A model generated the notes under the pieces. It worked only from the letters and a program-made list of their open reading frames with translations. It was not told where the DNA came from and ran no database searches. Of a stretch of 64,000 nt of DNA, positions 26,653-34,519 are shown piece by piece. A program made the position numbers and the translations under genes. Origin of the DNA: Porphyrobacter sp. (GTDB lineage: Bacteria; Pseudomonadota; Alphaproteobacteria; Sphingomonadales; Sphingomonadaceae); the NCBI GenBank assembly GCA_016125555.1, contig WGLN01000017.1, forward strand, positions 62,001 to 126,000. The letters are read 5' to 3'. Every line of letters starts with the position of its first letter. Position 1 is the stretch's first letter.

Positions 26653-27567
26653 ATGACCATGTTTTCGTCGATCCGCCTGCGGGCCGCGGCGCTGCTCACC
26701 GGCCTTGCGCTGGCGCTGTCGGGCTGCTTCGTGTCGCCCGGCAAATTCACTGCCGAACTGGCACTGACCGGGCCGGACAGCTTCACCTTCACCTACGAGG
26801 GCGAAATCTTCTTCCTCGGCCTTTCCAAGCTCGCGATGATGGGCGCCGCTGCCGAGGAAAGCTTCACCCCGAGCTGCTCCGACGAGGAGACCTACGAGGA
26901 CCGCGACTGCACCCCCGAGGAAGTGGCCGAGCAGCGCGCCGAGTGGGAAGCGGGCGCCGCGGATCGCGCGGCCAAGGCGAAGCAGCAGGCCGAACAGATG
27001 AAGGCGCTGATGGGCGGCATCGACCCGACCGATCCCAAGGCCGCCGACGAACTGGTGCGCCTGCTGGAACGCCAGAAGGGCTGGAACCGGGTGGTGTCCA
27101 AGGGCGACGGGCTGTTCGAGGTGAGCTATTCGGTTTCCAGCACGCTCGGCCACGATTTCATGTTCCCGGCGATCGAGGGCTTCCCGCCCTTCAATCCCTT
27201 CGTCGAGATGTTCCTGCGCGATGGCGGGCAGGCGCGCATCAACGCGCCTGGCTTCGCGGTGCAGAACGGCGACAACCCGGCGGCGGCGATGATGGGCGGG
27301 ATGGGCTCGCTCGCCGGTCTCGCGGCGATGGGCGCGAACCAGCAGGGCGAGGACGGCGCGCAAGACGGCGAAGCCGCGCCGCAGATGCCGGGCGTGCCGG
27401 TCATCGACGGCACTTTCACGATCCGCACCGCGCCGGGCATGCGGATCCTCGCCAACAACACCGACGAGGGTCCCGAAGCCGCGCCGGGCGGCGGCGAGGT
27501 GCTGCGCTGGACGATTTCGCCGCGCACCGCAGCCGCCCCCACCGCGCTGGTCGCAACCGGCGGCTGA
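26653..27567 (+). CDS. Putative lipoprotein of unknown function
   Basis: Family not recognised. The protein has 304 aa, with an N-terminal signal peptide ending in the lipobox LSGC (Cys24), so it is probably anchored in the outer or inner membrane. A pair of further cysteines (SCSDEETYEDRDC) precedes a charged helical segment of about 40 residues rich in Glu, Ala and Lys, then a beta-rich C-terminal half with a low-complexity Met/Gly stretch. It starts 26 bases after rlmB and ends at a bidirectional terminator. Confidence 0.75.
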   Translation: MTMFSSIRLRAAALLTGLALALSGCFVSPGKFTAELALTGPDSFTFTYEGEIFFLGLSKLAMMGAAAEESFTPSCSDEETYEDRDCTPEEVAEQRAEWEAGAADRAAKAKQQAEQMKALMGGIDPTDPKAADELVRLLERQKGWNRVVSKGDGLFEVSYSVSSTLGHDFMFPAIEGFPPFNPFVEMFLRDGGQARINAPGFAVQNGDNPAAAMMGGMGSLAGLAAMGANQQGEDGAQDGEAAPQMPGVPVIDGTFTIRTAPGMRILANNTDEGPEAAPGGGEVLRWTISPRTAAAPTALVATGG

Positions 27568-27596
27568 GCCCCGCCGGAGCGCGGCTTTCGCGGACA

Positions 27597-27635
27597 AGAA
27601 AAAACCCCGCGGGCGATGCGCCACGCGGGGTTTTT
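27597..27635. terminator. Bidirectional rho-independent terminator between the lipoprotein gene and hupB
   Basis: AAAAAACCCCGCG (27599-27611 region) pairs with CGCGGGGTTTTT (27624-27635) around a short loop. It has an A run before and a T run after, so it can terminate both converging transcripts. Confidence 0.85.
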
Positions 27636-27657
27636 CGATCGGCGATGGATCAGGCGA

Positions 27658-27930
27658 TCAGTTGACGGCGTCCTTCAGACCCTTGCCCGCCTTGAACTTG
27701 GGCTGGTTCGACGCCTTGATCTTCATTTCCTCACCGGTGCGTGGGTTGCGGCCGGTCGATTCCTTGCGCTTGCCGACCGAGAAGGTGCCGAAGCCCACCA
27801 GCCGCACTTCGTCGCCCCCCGACAACGCCTTGGTGATGGTGTCGAACACGCTTTCCACCGCGGTCGCGGCGTCGCTCTTGGAAAGGCCGCTGGTCGCGGC
27901 CACTTCGCTGATCAGGTCGTTCTTGTTCAT
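27658..27930 (-). CDS. hupB: DNA-binding protein HU
   Basis: Histone-like nucleoid protein of 90 aa from the ATG at 27930 (MNKNDLISEVAATSGLSKSD). The DNA-binding arm signature is visible as GFGTFSVGKRKESTGRNP, followed by GEEMKIKASNQPKFKAGK. It lies 237 bases downstream of lon on the same strand, the familiar lon-hup order, with room for its own promoter. Confidence 0.98.
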   Translation of the reverse strand: MNKNDLISEVAATSGLSKSDAATAVESVFDTITKALSGGDEVRLVGFGTFSVGKRKESTGRNPRTGEEMKIKASNQPKFKAGKGLKDAVN

Positions 27931-27991
27931 GGTGGAACCCCCTCGGATCGAGATAAAGTCGTTTCGGTGAATCGCCTCACGAAAAGCCGGG

Positions 27992-28020
27992 ACTTGAGAC
28001 TGTTTCGGCAAGGCTGTCAA
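27992..28020 (-). promoter_or_regulatory. Candidate hupB promoter
   Basis: On the minus strand TTGACA (28020-28015) is followed after 17 bases by TCAAGT (27997-27992), about 60 bases before the hupB ATG. The -35 hexamer is perfect but the -10 is weak. Confidence 0.45.
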
Positions 28021-28067
28021 AGGCAAATCTTCCCCGCCACCAGACGCCTGCGAAGACACGGCGCTTC

Positions 28068-28089
28068 GCGGTGTGCCGGGGCACGCCGC
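28068..28089 (-). terminator. Possible hairpin after lon
   Basis: GCGGTGTGC (28068-28076) pairs with GCACGCCGC (28081-28089), with one G:T pair and a 4-base loop, about 80 bases after the lon stop. No clear T run follows. Confidence 0.3.
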
Positions 28090-28167
28090 ACCGCGCGTCG
28101 AGGGTCTGGTTTCAGGGTTGAAGGCGACCCTGCCGCGAATCACGGCAAGGACAGGCCTACTAGCGCC

Positions 28168-30576
28168 TCAATGGGCGGTTGGCACCTCCAAAGCCGCCGG
28201 ATTTGCACCCGGAGCGGTGCCACCGGGCTGGCTGGCGAGATCGTCGGCCTCGGTCCACTCGATCGCCACCGGCGCCTCGACCAGCGCGCGGGCGAGCACC
28301 TCGTCGACATGGGCGACCGGCACGATCTCCAGCCCCTCCTTGGCATTGGCGGGGATTTCGGCGAGGTCCTTGACGTTCTCCTCGGGGATGAGGACGGTCT
28401 TGATTCCGCCGCGCAGCGCGGCGAGCAGCTTTTCCTTCAATCCGCCGATCGCCAGCACGCGCCCGCGCAGCGTGACCTCGCCGGTCATCGCCACGTCGGG
28501 ACGCACCGCGATGCCCGACAAGGTCGAGACGATCGAGGTGACCATGCCGATGCCTGCGCTCGGCCCGTCCTTGGGCACCGCCCCTTCGGGCAGGTGGATA
28601 TGGACGTTCTTGCGGGCGATCAGGCTCGGCTTGATGCCATAGGCGGGCGCACGCGCCTTGACGAAGCTGAAGGCGGCCGAAACGCTCTCGTTCATTACCT
28701 GACCGAGCTTGCCGGTGGTCTTGATCTCGCCCTTGCCCGGGGTGGTGACGCTCTCGATCGTGAGCAGTTCGCCGCCGACCGAAGTCCACGCCAGCCCCGT
28801 CACCGCGCCGACCTGCGGTTCCTCCTCCGAGACGCCGTGCTTGAACTTGCGCACGCCCGAGAAGTCGCCGAGGTTTTCCGGGGTGATGGTGATGCTCTCC
28901 GCCTGCTTCTCGAGGATGCGGCGCAGCGCCTTGCGGCACAGCTTGGCGATCTCGCGTTCGAGCGTGCGCACCCCCGCCTCGCGGGTGTAGTAGCGGATGA
29001 GGTCGCGCAGGGCCTCCTCGGTCAGGGTGAACTCGCCCTTCTTCAGCCCGTGCGCCTTGACCTGCTTTTCGACGAGGTGGCGCTGGGCAATCTCGACCTT
29101 CTTGTCCTCGGTGTAGCCCTCGAGCCGGATGATCTCCATCCGGTCGAGCAGCGGCTGCGGCAGGTTGAGGCTGTTCGCCGTGCACACGAACATGATGTCC
29201 GAAAGATCGAGGTCCAATTCGAGATAGTGGTCCTGGAACTTGCTGTTCTGTTCCGGGTCGAGCACCTCGAGCAGCGCCGAGGCGGGATCGCCGCGGAAAT
29301 CCTGCCCCAGCTTGTCGATCTCGTCCAAGAGGAACAGCGGATTGCTGGTCCCCGCCTTCTTGAGGTTGGCGACGATCTTGCCCGGCATCGAGCCGATATA
29401 GGTGCGCCGGTGACCGCGGATCTCGGCCTCGTCGCGCACCCCGCCCAGCGACTGGCGCACGAATTCGCGCCCCGTCGCCTTGGCGATCGACTTGCCGAGC
29501 GAGGTCTTGCCCACGCCCGGCGGGCCGACGAGGCACAGGATCGGACCTTTGAGCTTGTTGGTGCGCGCCTGGACGGCGAGATATTCGACGATGCGGTCCT
29601 TGACCTTCTCCAGCGCATAGTGATCGGCATCGAGCACGGCCTGGGCGCGCGCGATGTCCTTCTTGAGCTTCGACTTCTTGCCCCACGGCAGGCCGAGCAG
29701 CACGTCGAGATAGTTGCGGATGACGGTCGCCTCGGCGCTCATCGGCTGCATCGACTTCAATTTCTTCAGCTCGGCCTGCGCCTTGGCGCGGGCTTCCTTG
29801 GAAAGCTTGGCCTTCTCGATCTTCTCGGTCAGCTCGGCGATCTCGTTGCCCTCGCCCTCGTCGCCCCCGCCGAGTTCCGACTGGATCGCCTTCAACTGTT
29901 CGTTGAGGTAATATTCGCGCTGGGTCTTCTCCATCTGGCGCTTCACCCGCCCGCGGATGCGGCGTTCGACCTGCAGCACCGACAGCTCGCCCTCCATGAA
30001 GGCCATCACCAGTTCGAGCCGCTTCAAGGGGCTCGCCTCGGAGAGGAGCGACTGCTTGTCGGAGACCTTGGCGGTGATCGCGGCGGCGATGGTGTCGGCC
30101 AGCTGGCCCGCATCGTCGACCTCGCTGAGGTCGATCCCGGCGTCCTCACCCAGCTTCTTGTTGAGCTTGACATATTCGCCGAACTGCTCGGTCACCTGGC
30201 GCATCAGGGCGGTAACCTCGCTGCCGGCGACCGTCTCGGGCTCCATCGGCTCGACCTCGGCGACGAGGTGCGTGCCGACGTTCTCGAGCGCGGTAAGCCG
30301 CGCGCGCGCCTGCCCTTCGACCAGCACGCGGACCGTGCCGTCGGGCAGCTTCAGCAGCTGGAGCACCTGCGCGATCACGCCGACATCGTAGAGGTCGTCG
30401 CCCTCGGGATCGTCGCAGCCCGGATCGAGCTGGGCGATGAGGACGATGTCCTTGGAGGCTTCCATCGCGGCCTCGAGCGCCGCCACCGACTTGTCGCGCC
30501 CCACGAACAGGGGGACGACCATGCCGGGGAAGACGACGATGTCGCGCAAGGGGAGGAGAGGATGGGTCTGGGTCAT
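28168..30576 (-). CDS. lon: ATP-dependent endopeptidase La (Lon)
   Basis: Cytoplasmic AAA+ serine protease that degrades damaged and regulatory proteins. The protein has 802 aa. The N-terminal substrate domain (LPLRDIVVFPGMVVPLFVGR) is followed by a long helical stretch, the ATPase with Walker A GPPGVGKT and Walker B FLLDEIDK, and the protease domain with the catalytic Ser in PKDGPSAG and Lys in GGLKEKLLAA. The C-terminus is short and rich in Ala and Pro. Confidence 0.98.
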   Translation of the reverse strand: MTQTHPLLPLRDIVVFPGMVVPLFVGRDKSVAALEAAMEASKDIVLIAQLDPGCDDPEGDDLYDVGVIAQVLQLLKLPDGTVRVLVEGQARARLTALENVGTHLVAEVEPMEPETVAGSEVTALMRQVTEQFGEYVKLNKKLGEDAGIDLSEVDDAGQLADTIAAAITAKVSDKQSLLSEASPLKRLELVMAFMEGELSVLQVERRIRGRVKRQMEKTQREYYLNEQLKAIQSELGGGDEGEGNEIAELTEKIEKAKLSKEARAKAQAELKKLKSMQPMSAEATVIRNYLDVLLGLPWGKKSKLKKDIARAQAVLDADHYALEKVKDRIVEYLAVQARTNKLKGPILCLVGPPGVGKTSLGKSIAKATGREFVRQSLGGVRDEAEIRGHRRTYIGSMPGKIVANLKKAGTSNPLFLLDEIDKLGQDFRGDPASALLEVLDPEQNSKFQDHYLELDLDLSDIMFVCTANSLNLPQPLLDRMEIIRLEGYTEDKKVEIAQRHLVEKQVKAHGLKKGEFTLTEEALRDLIRYYTREAGVRTLEREIAKLCRKALRRILEKQAESITITPENLGDFSGVRKFKHGVSEEEPQVGAVTGLAWTSVGGELLTIESVTTPGKGEIKTTGKLGQVMNESVSAAFSFVKARAPAYGIKPSLIARKNVHIHLPEGAVPKDGPSAGIGMVTSIVSTLSGIAVRPDVAMTGEVTLRGRVLAIGGLKEKLLAALRGGIKTVLIPEENVKDLAEIPANAKEGLEIVPVAHVDEVLARALVEAPVAIEWTEADDLASQPGGTAPGANPAALEVPTAH

Positions 30577-30734
30577 GTGGTGCTGTCCGCGGCCGCCGTT
30601 GGGGCGCGCCTTTGATGGCGAATATGGGTAGCCGCCCGGCGCCTCGCAATGCCCCGTCTGGAGAAGCTGTGGAACATGGGGGAGGACGTTAACCCATCGG
30701 CGCTAGGCTGGAGGCTCAACCGGGAAGAGGCGCG

Positions 30735-31187
30735 ATGCAGAAACCACTGCCCTGGCTCGTCGGTGGCCTGGCTCTCACGGGGCTTGCGAGCATGCTGTCG
30801 GGGCTCGGCGAAGGCGGCACGATGTCGCTGGCGCAGATCGAGCTCACCCTTCCCGGCCTGATCGTCGGTGCGGCGGGGCAGTTCTGCCTGTGGCGCGGGA
30901 TGCGCAGCGGCATCGCCACCCTGTGGCAGGGCCTGTGGTCAGGCGCCGCGCGGCAGGCCGGCACTTCGGCGCCGGGAGATCAGGAGCGTCCGCCTCGCCG
31001 CGTCGATCCATTCGAGGACGAAGCGCCGCTAAGCGATTTCGATGCCGACGCGGTGTTCGCGCGCTACATGGAAAAGCGCGCTGCGCAGGAGCCCGACATG
31101 CCGAGCGCGCCCATCGCGGCGGCTGCCGGCCCCGCCCCGTCCCCGAGGCCCGCCGCACGGCCGGCCTTCGGACGCAAAGGGGTCTAG
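30735..31187 (+). CDS. Hypothetical membrane protein
   Basis: Family not recognised. The protein has 150 aa. Two hydrophobic segments (about residues 8-25 and 37-53) are followed by a Pro/Ala-rich cytoplasmic tail with the acidic patch FEDEAPLSDFDADAVFARY. A GGAAGAGG ribosome binding site precedes the ATG. It is divergent from lon and convergent with ybaB, 7 bases apart at the 3' ends. Confidence 0.7.
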   Translation: MQKPLPWLVGGLALTGLASMLSGLGEGGTMSLAQIELTLPGLIVGAAGQFCLWRGMRSGIATLWQGLWSGAARQAGTSAPGDQERPPRRVDPFEDEAPLSDFDADAVFARYMEKRAAQEPDMPSAPIAAAAGPAPSPRPAARPAFGRKGV

Positions 31188-31194
31188 CGCACCC

Positions 31195-31536
31195 TCACCC
31201 CATGCCGGGCAGGTTGAAGCCCGGGGGGAGCCCCATCGATCCCTGCATTTCCTTCATCTGCTCGGCAGAGACCCGGTCGGCGCGGTCGCGGGCGTCGTTG
31301 AAGGCGGCCGCCACGAGATCCTCGAGGATCTGCTTTTCCTCGGGCTTCATCAGGCTGTCGTCGATGCTCACGCCGAGGATGCGGCCCTTGGCGCTGGCGC
31401 GGACCTTGACGAGGCCGCCGCCGGCGGTGCCCTCGACCTCGATCGAATCGAGCTTCACCTGCATCTCGTTCATCTGCTTCTGGATGGTCTCGGCGGCCTG
31501 CTGGGCCGCCTTCATCATCTCTTCCATCGATTTCAT
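31195..31536 (-). CDS. YbaB/EbfC family nucleoid-associated protein
   Basis: Small dimeric DNA-binding protein of 113 aa. The helical N-terminus (MKSMEEMMKAAQQAAE) and the conserved ASAKGRILGVSIDDSL segment are visible. It follows dnaX by 12 bases, the conserved dnaX-ybaB arrangement; recR is not next to it here. Confidence 0.95.
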   Translation of the reverse strand: MKSMEEMMKAAQQAAETIQKQMNEMQVKLDSIEVEGTAGGGLVKVRASAKGRILGVSIDDSLMKPEEKQILEDLVAAAFNDARDRADRVSAEQMKEMQGSMGLPPGFNLPGMG

Positions 31537-31548
31537 CGGGGGGTCTCC

Positions 31549-33339
31549 TCAATTCCAGGGGGGACGGGCCGCGCGGGCGAGATTGCCCTCGGTGCCCAGC
31601 AGTTCGGCCTGCGGGAAGGCCGCGAAGGCCGCCTTGACCAGCGGGTCGGCGAGGATGCGCGCCTGCTTGGCCTCGGCCTCGGCATCGGCGGCCTCGCGCA
31701 GGCTGGGCTGCGCCTGTCCGGTGCCGCGCTCGACCTGCCAGCGGCGCCCGGTCACGCGAAACAGCGCCTCGCGGATGTCGGGCACCGGATCGTCGGGGAA
31801 GGTGTCGGCCTGCTCGAAGACGAGGCGCTCGGGGCCCAGTTCGATCACCCGCACCCGGCTGCGCATCATCTCGGCGACATGGAGCTGGCCCGAGGCATCG
31901 ACCGCCTCGACCAGCGCCGCCCAGTCCTGCGCAGGCGCGGCGGCGACCGGGGCGGGCGCGGGCGCGCTCCCCTCCGGCGTCGACGCCTGCGCCGGGGCGG
32001 CAATGCCATTGGCGGCGAGTTCCTCGATGCGCCGGGCAAGCTTGCCCGGATCGGGCATTTGCGCAGCGTGAAGGATGCGCAGCAGCGCCATTTGCAAGGA
32101 CACCAGCGGATCGGGGCCGGTGCGCACCTCGTCATGGCCCTTCAAGAGCAATTGCCACAAGCGGTGGAGCTCCCCCGCCCCCAGCCGTGCCGCGAAATCG
32201 CTTAGCGCGGCGCGCTCCTCCTCGGTCGGCGCGTCGGGCTCGCCGCCGGCGACCTGCGCCAGCGTGATGCGGTGGACGAGGTCCATCAACGCGCGCATCA
32301 GCGCCAGCGGCTCGACGCCCAGCGCATATTGCTCGTCCACAGCCGTCAGCAGCGCCTTGGCATCGCCCGCCAGCAGATGCCCGAGCAGGCGGCGCTGCGC
32401 GCTCTTGTCGGCAAGCCCGAGCATGTCACGCACGCGGGCGGCAGCGACCTTGCCCTCGCCGTCGAGGTCGGCATGGGCGATCGCCTGGTCGAGGATCGAC
32501 AAGCCGTCGCGCACCGATCCCTCGGCAGCAGCGGCGATGATGGCGAGCGCCTCGTCCTCGGCCTCGACCCCCTCGAGGCGGCAGACCTTGGCGAAGTGCT
32601 CGGCCAGCAGCTGCGCGGGGATACGCCTCAAGTCGAAGCGCTGGGTGCGGCTCAGCACCGTCACCGGCAGCTTGTCGACCTCGGTGGTGGCGAACAGGAA
32701 CTTCACATGCGCCGGCGGTTCCTCGAGCGTCTTCAGCAGCCCGTTGAAGGCCGCCTTGGACAACATGTGGACCTCGTCGATGATGTAGATCTTGAAGCGT
32801 GCCGAGACCGCGGCATAGCGCACCGCCTCGATGATCTCGCGGATGTCGTCGATCCCGGTGTTCGAGGCCGCGTCCATCTCGATCACGTCGATGTGCCGTC
32901 CCTCGGCAATCGCGCGGCACGGCTCGCACACGCCGCAAGGGTCGATGGTCGGCCCGCCCTGCCCGTCCGGGCCGACGCAATTCAATGCCTTGGCGATCAG
33001 CCGCGCGGTCGAGGTCTTGCCGACCCCGCGCACCCCGGTCATCAGGAAGGCGTGCGCCAGCCGGTCGCGCGCGATGGCATTGGCGAGCGTGCGGACCATC
33101 GCCTCCTGCCCGATCAGCTCGGAGAAGGTCTGCGGACGGTATTTGCGCGCCAGCACGCGGTAGGGCTGCGCGGCGCCAGCGGGGGTCTGGACCGGGCCTG
33201 GCGGGGGCGAGACGGGGTCCGGCGCGGGCTCGGCGGCAGGCGCGGGATCGCCGAACAGCGCGTTCTGCCCGGCGGCCTCCAGTTCGGCGGCGGTGGGGCC
33301 GGTTTCTTCCTCGGGAAGTTCGGGATCGGAATCGCTCAT
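31549..33339 (-). CDS. dnaX: DNA polymerase III subunit gamma/tau
   Basis: Clamp-loader ATPase of the replicase, 596 aa from the ATG at 33339. A Pro/Glu-rich N-terminal leader of about 60 residues precedes the AAA+ domain. The Walker A motif GVRGVGKTSTAR, a four-cysteine zinc module ending CGVCEPC, and the DEVH Walker B are visible. The C-terminal third, which contacts polymerase and helicase in tau, is present, so this is the long form. No slippery A6G heptamer was noticed. Confidence 0.97.
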   Translation of the reverse strand: MSDSDPELPEEETGPTAAELEAAGQNALFGDPAPAAEPAPDPVSPPPGPVQTPAGAAQPYRVLARKYRPQTFSELIGQEAMVRTLANAIARDRLAHAFLMTGVRGVGKTSTARLIAKALNCVGPDGQGGPTIDPCGVCEPCRAIAEGRHIDVIEMDAASNTGIDDIREIIEAVRYAAVSARFKIYIIDEVHMLSKAAFNGLLKTLEEPPAHVKFLFATTEVDKLPVTVLSRTQRFDLRRIPAQLLAEHFAKVCRLEGVEAEDEALAIIAAAAEGSVRDGLSILDQAIAHADLDGEGKVAAARVRDMLGLADKSAQRRLLGHLLAGDAKALLTAVDEQYALGVEPLALMRALMDLVHRITLAQVAGGEPDAPTEEERAALSDFAARLGAGELHRLWQLLLKGHDEVRTGPDPLVSLQMALLRILHAAQMPDPGKLARRIEELAANGIAAPAQASTPEGSAPAPAPVAAAPAQDWAALVEAVDASGQLHVAEMMRSRVRVIELGPERLVFEQADTFPDDPVPDIREALFRVTGRRWQVERGTGQAQPSLREAADAEAEAKQARILADPLVKAAFAAFPQAELLGTEGNLARAARPPWN

Positions 33340-33427
33340 CACCGCGACACCTTAGGCTGCGCCAGCGCCAATGTCGAAGCCTTGCCGACAATCTTGACCA
33401 CAGCGGCGCTTGATATAAGTTGCATTT

Positions 33428-33443
33428 CGCAATCTAGATTGCG
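33428..33443. promoter_or_regulatory. 16-bp perfect palindrome before the DUF4188 gene
   Basis: CGCAATCTAGATTGCG is a perfect inverted repeat ending 15 bases before the GTG start. A TATAAG hexamer (33414-33419), 14 bases after TTGACC, lies just upstream, so the palindrome would sit at the transcription start. This is a good operator position for a MarR- or TetR-type repressor. Confidence 0.5.
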
Positions 33444-33458
33444 AGGGAGGAGCAGGCG

Positions 33459-33953
33459 GTGACCATCATCAACGGCCGCATGACAGATGATCATGCCGGA
33501 CCGCTGGTCGTGTTCCTGATCGGGATGCGCATCAATCATTTCCACAAGGTCGGTCGCTGGCTGCCGGTGATCAAGGCGATGGGGCCGATGCTGCGCGAAC
33601 TTTCCGCCAATCCCGAGAGCGGTTTTCTCGGCACGGAATTCGCCCTGTGCTCGCCGCGCCAGCTCCTGCTGCTGCAATATTGGCGCGACTTCGACTCGCT
33701 CGAGACCTATGCCCGCGACCGGGACGCGCTGCACTGGCCGGCATGGTCCGCGTTCAACAAGGCGATCGGCAACGACGGGACGGTGGGGATCTATCACGAG
33801 ACCTACGCCGTCGCGGCAGGGGCGCACGAATGCATCTACGGAAACATGCCGCCCTTCGGGCTGGGGCGCTTCGCGGGTCTTGTCCCGGCAACCGGATCGC
33901 GCAATGCCGCGCGCGAACGGATGCGGGCTAGCCGCGGCGCAGGCAGCGAGTGA
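33459..33953 (+). CDS. DUF4188 domain-containing protein
   Basis: Protein of 164 aa starting at a GTG behind GGGAGGAG. Family features are visible: GMRINHFHKVGRWLPVIKAM near the N-terminus, ESGFLGTEF, LLQYWRDFDSLETYARD, and HECIYGNMPPFGLG near the C-terminus. The family has a ferredoxin-like, monooxygenase-related fold, and some members resemble phenylacetaldoxime dehydratase. No reaction can be assigned here. It is divergent from dnaX and followed by the convergent SRP RNA gene. Confidence 0.85.
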   Translation: MTIINGRMTDDHAGPLVVFLIGMRINHFHKVGRWLPVIKAMGPMLRELSANPESGFLGTEFALCSPRQLLLLQYWRDFDSLETYARDRDALHWPAWSAFNKAIGNDGTVGIYHETYAVAAGAHECIYGNMPPFGLGRFAGLVPATGSRNAARERMRASRGAGSE

Positions 33954-33969
33954 CGAAAATAGTGCGGGG

Positions 33970-34060
33970 AAAGGAGCCGGGCGACCCGCCGCAATCCACC
34001 TGGGCTGCTTCCTTCCGGACCTGACCCGGTGAGCGGACGCAAACGTCCACCCGACTCCCA
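33970..34060 (-). ncRNA. ffs: Signal recognition particle 4.5S RNA
   Basis: The minus strand holds the conserved SRP apical loop region GGGTCAGGTCCGGAAGGAAG followed by CAGCCC. Outer arms GGGAGTCGGG and CCCGGCTCC close the hairpin. The gene sits upstream of dnaX on the same strand, with the DUF4188 gene between on the other strand. The ends are estimated from the pairing. Confidence 0.93.
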
Positions 34061-34096
34061 AGGCGCCATATGGCGTCGCCGGCGCGGTTCGTCAAC

Positions 34097-34375
34097 TCAG
34101 CGGAAATTGTCGGCGTAGGCCTGCAGCTTCAGCCGCTTGGGCGGGGTCGCCAGCACGCGGGCGGGGATGCCGTATTTCTCGGCATAGGCCCTCGCGGCGT
34201 CCTTGGAGGGGAAGGTCAGCTTGACCTGCGACTGCGTGTCGCCGCTGCCGGTCCAGCCCATCAGCGGATCGGCGAAGCGCGCCTGCGACTGTTCGAACTC
34301 GAGCACCCATTCATCGGTGCGCGCCTTGCCCGATTGCATCGCGTGCTTGGGCTGCTGGTAGATCCGTGCGCTCAT
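34097..34375 (-). CDS. NDUFS4-like accessory subunit of respiratory complex I
   Basis: Protein of 92 aa (MSARIYQQPKHAMQSGKARTD) with the features of the ETC complex I conserved-region family, the bacterial counterpart of mitochondrial NDUFS4: WVLEFEQS near the middle, DPLMGWTGSGDTQSQVKLTF, and AYAEKYGI. Such accessory subunits are found in alphaproteobacteria and sit on the peripheral arm of complex I. The main nuo genes are elsewhere. Confidence 0.88.
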   Translation of the reverse strand: MSARIYQQPKHAMQSGKARTDEWVLEFEQSQARFADPLMGWTGSGDTQSQVKLTFPSKDAARAYAEKYGIPARVLATPPKRLKLQAYADNFR

Positions 34376-34460
34376 GGCCTGCCCTTTTCGTCAGCGACGC
34401 TCAGAAATCAAGCGGTGAATCGGAACGCCCCGGCGTTCCGCAAGCCCGACCGGGCGCCCG

Positions 34461-34519
34461 CAGCGACCGCAGGGAGCGAGGACAGCCAAGGCCGCGGACG
34501 CGGCCGCCGGCGCTTGAGG
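34461..34519 (+). repeat. Intergenic stem-loop repeat, copy A
   Basis: The module AGCCAA-GGCCGCG-GA-CGCGGCC-GCCGGCGCTTGAGG occupies 34484-34519 and abuts the hrpB stop. It shares both flanks with copy B at 63497-63535, while the stem sequence differs but stays paired. It is preceded by CAGCGACCGCAG and AGCGAGGAC (34461-34483), which also recur, inverted, near copy B. With it, the 144-base gap between hrpB and the NDUFS4-like gene is accounted for. Confidence 0.55.

Noticed and set aside
31549..33339. Programmed frameshift in dnaX
   Set aside because: No A6G-type slippery heptamer with downstream stem-loop was noticed; the long tau-like frame is open throughout.
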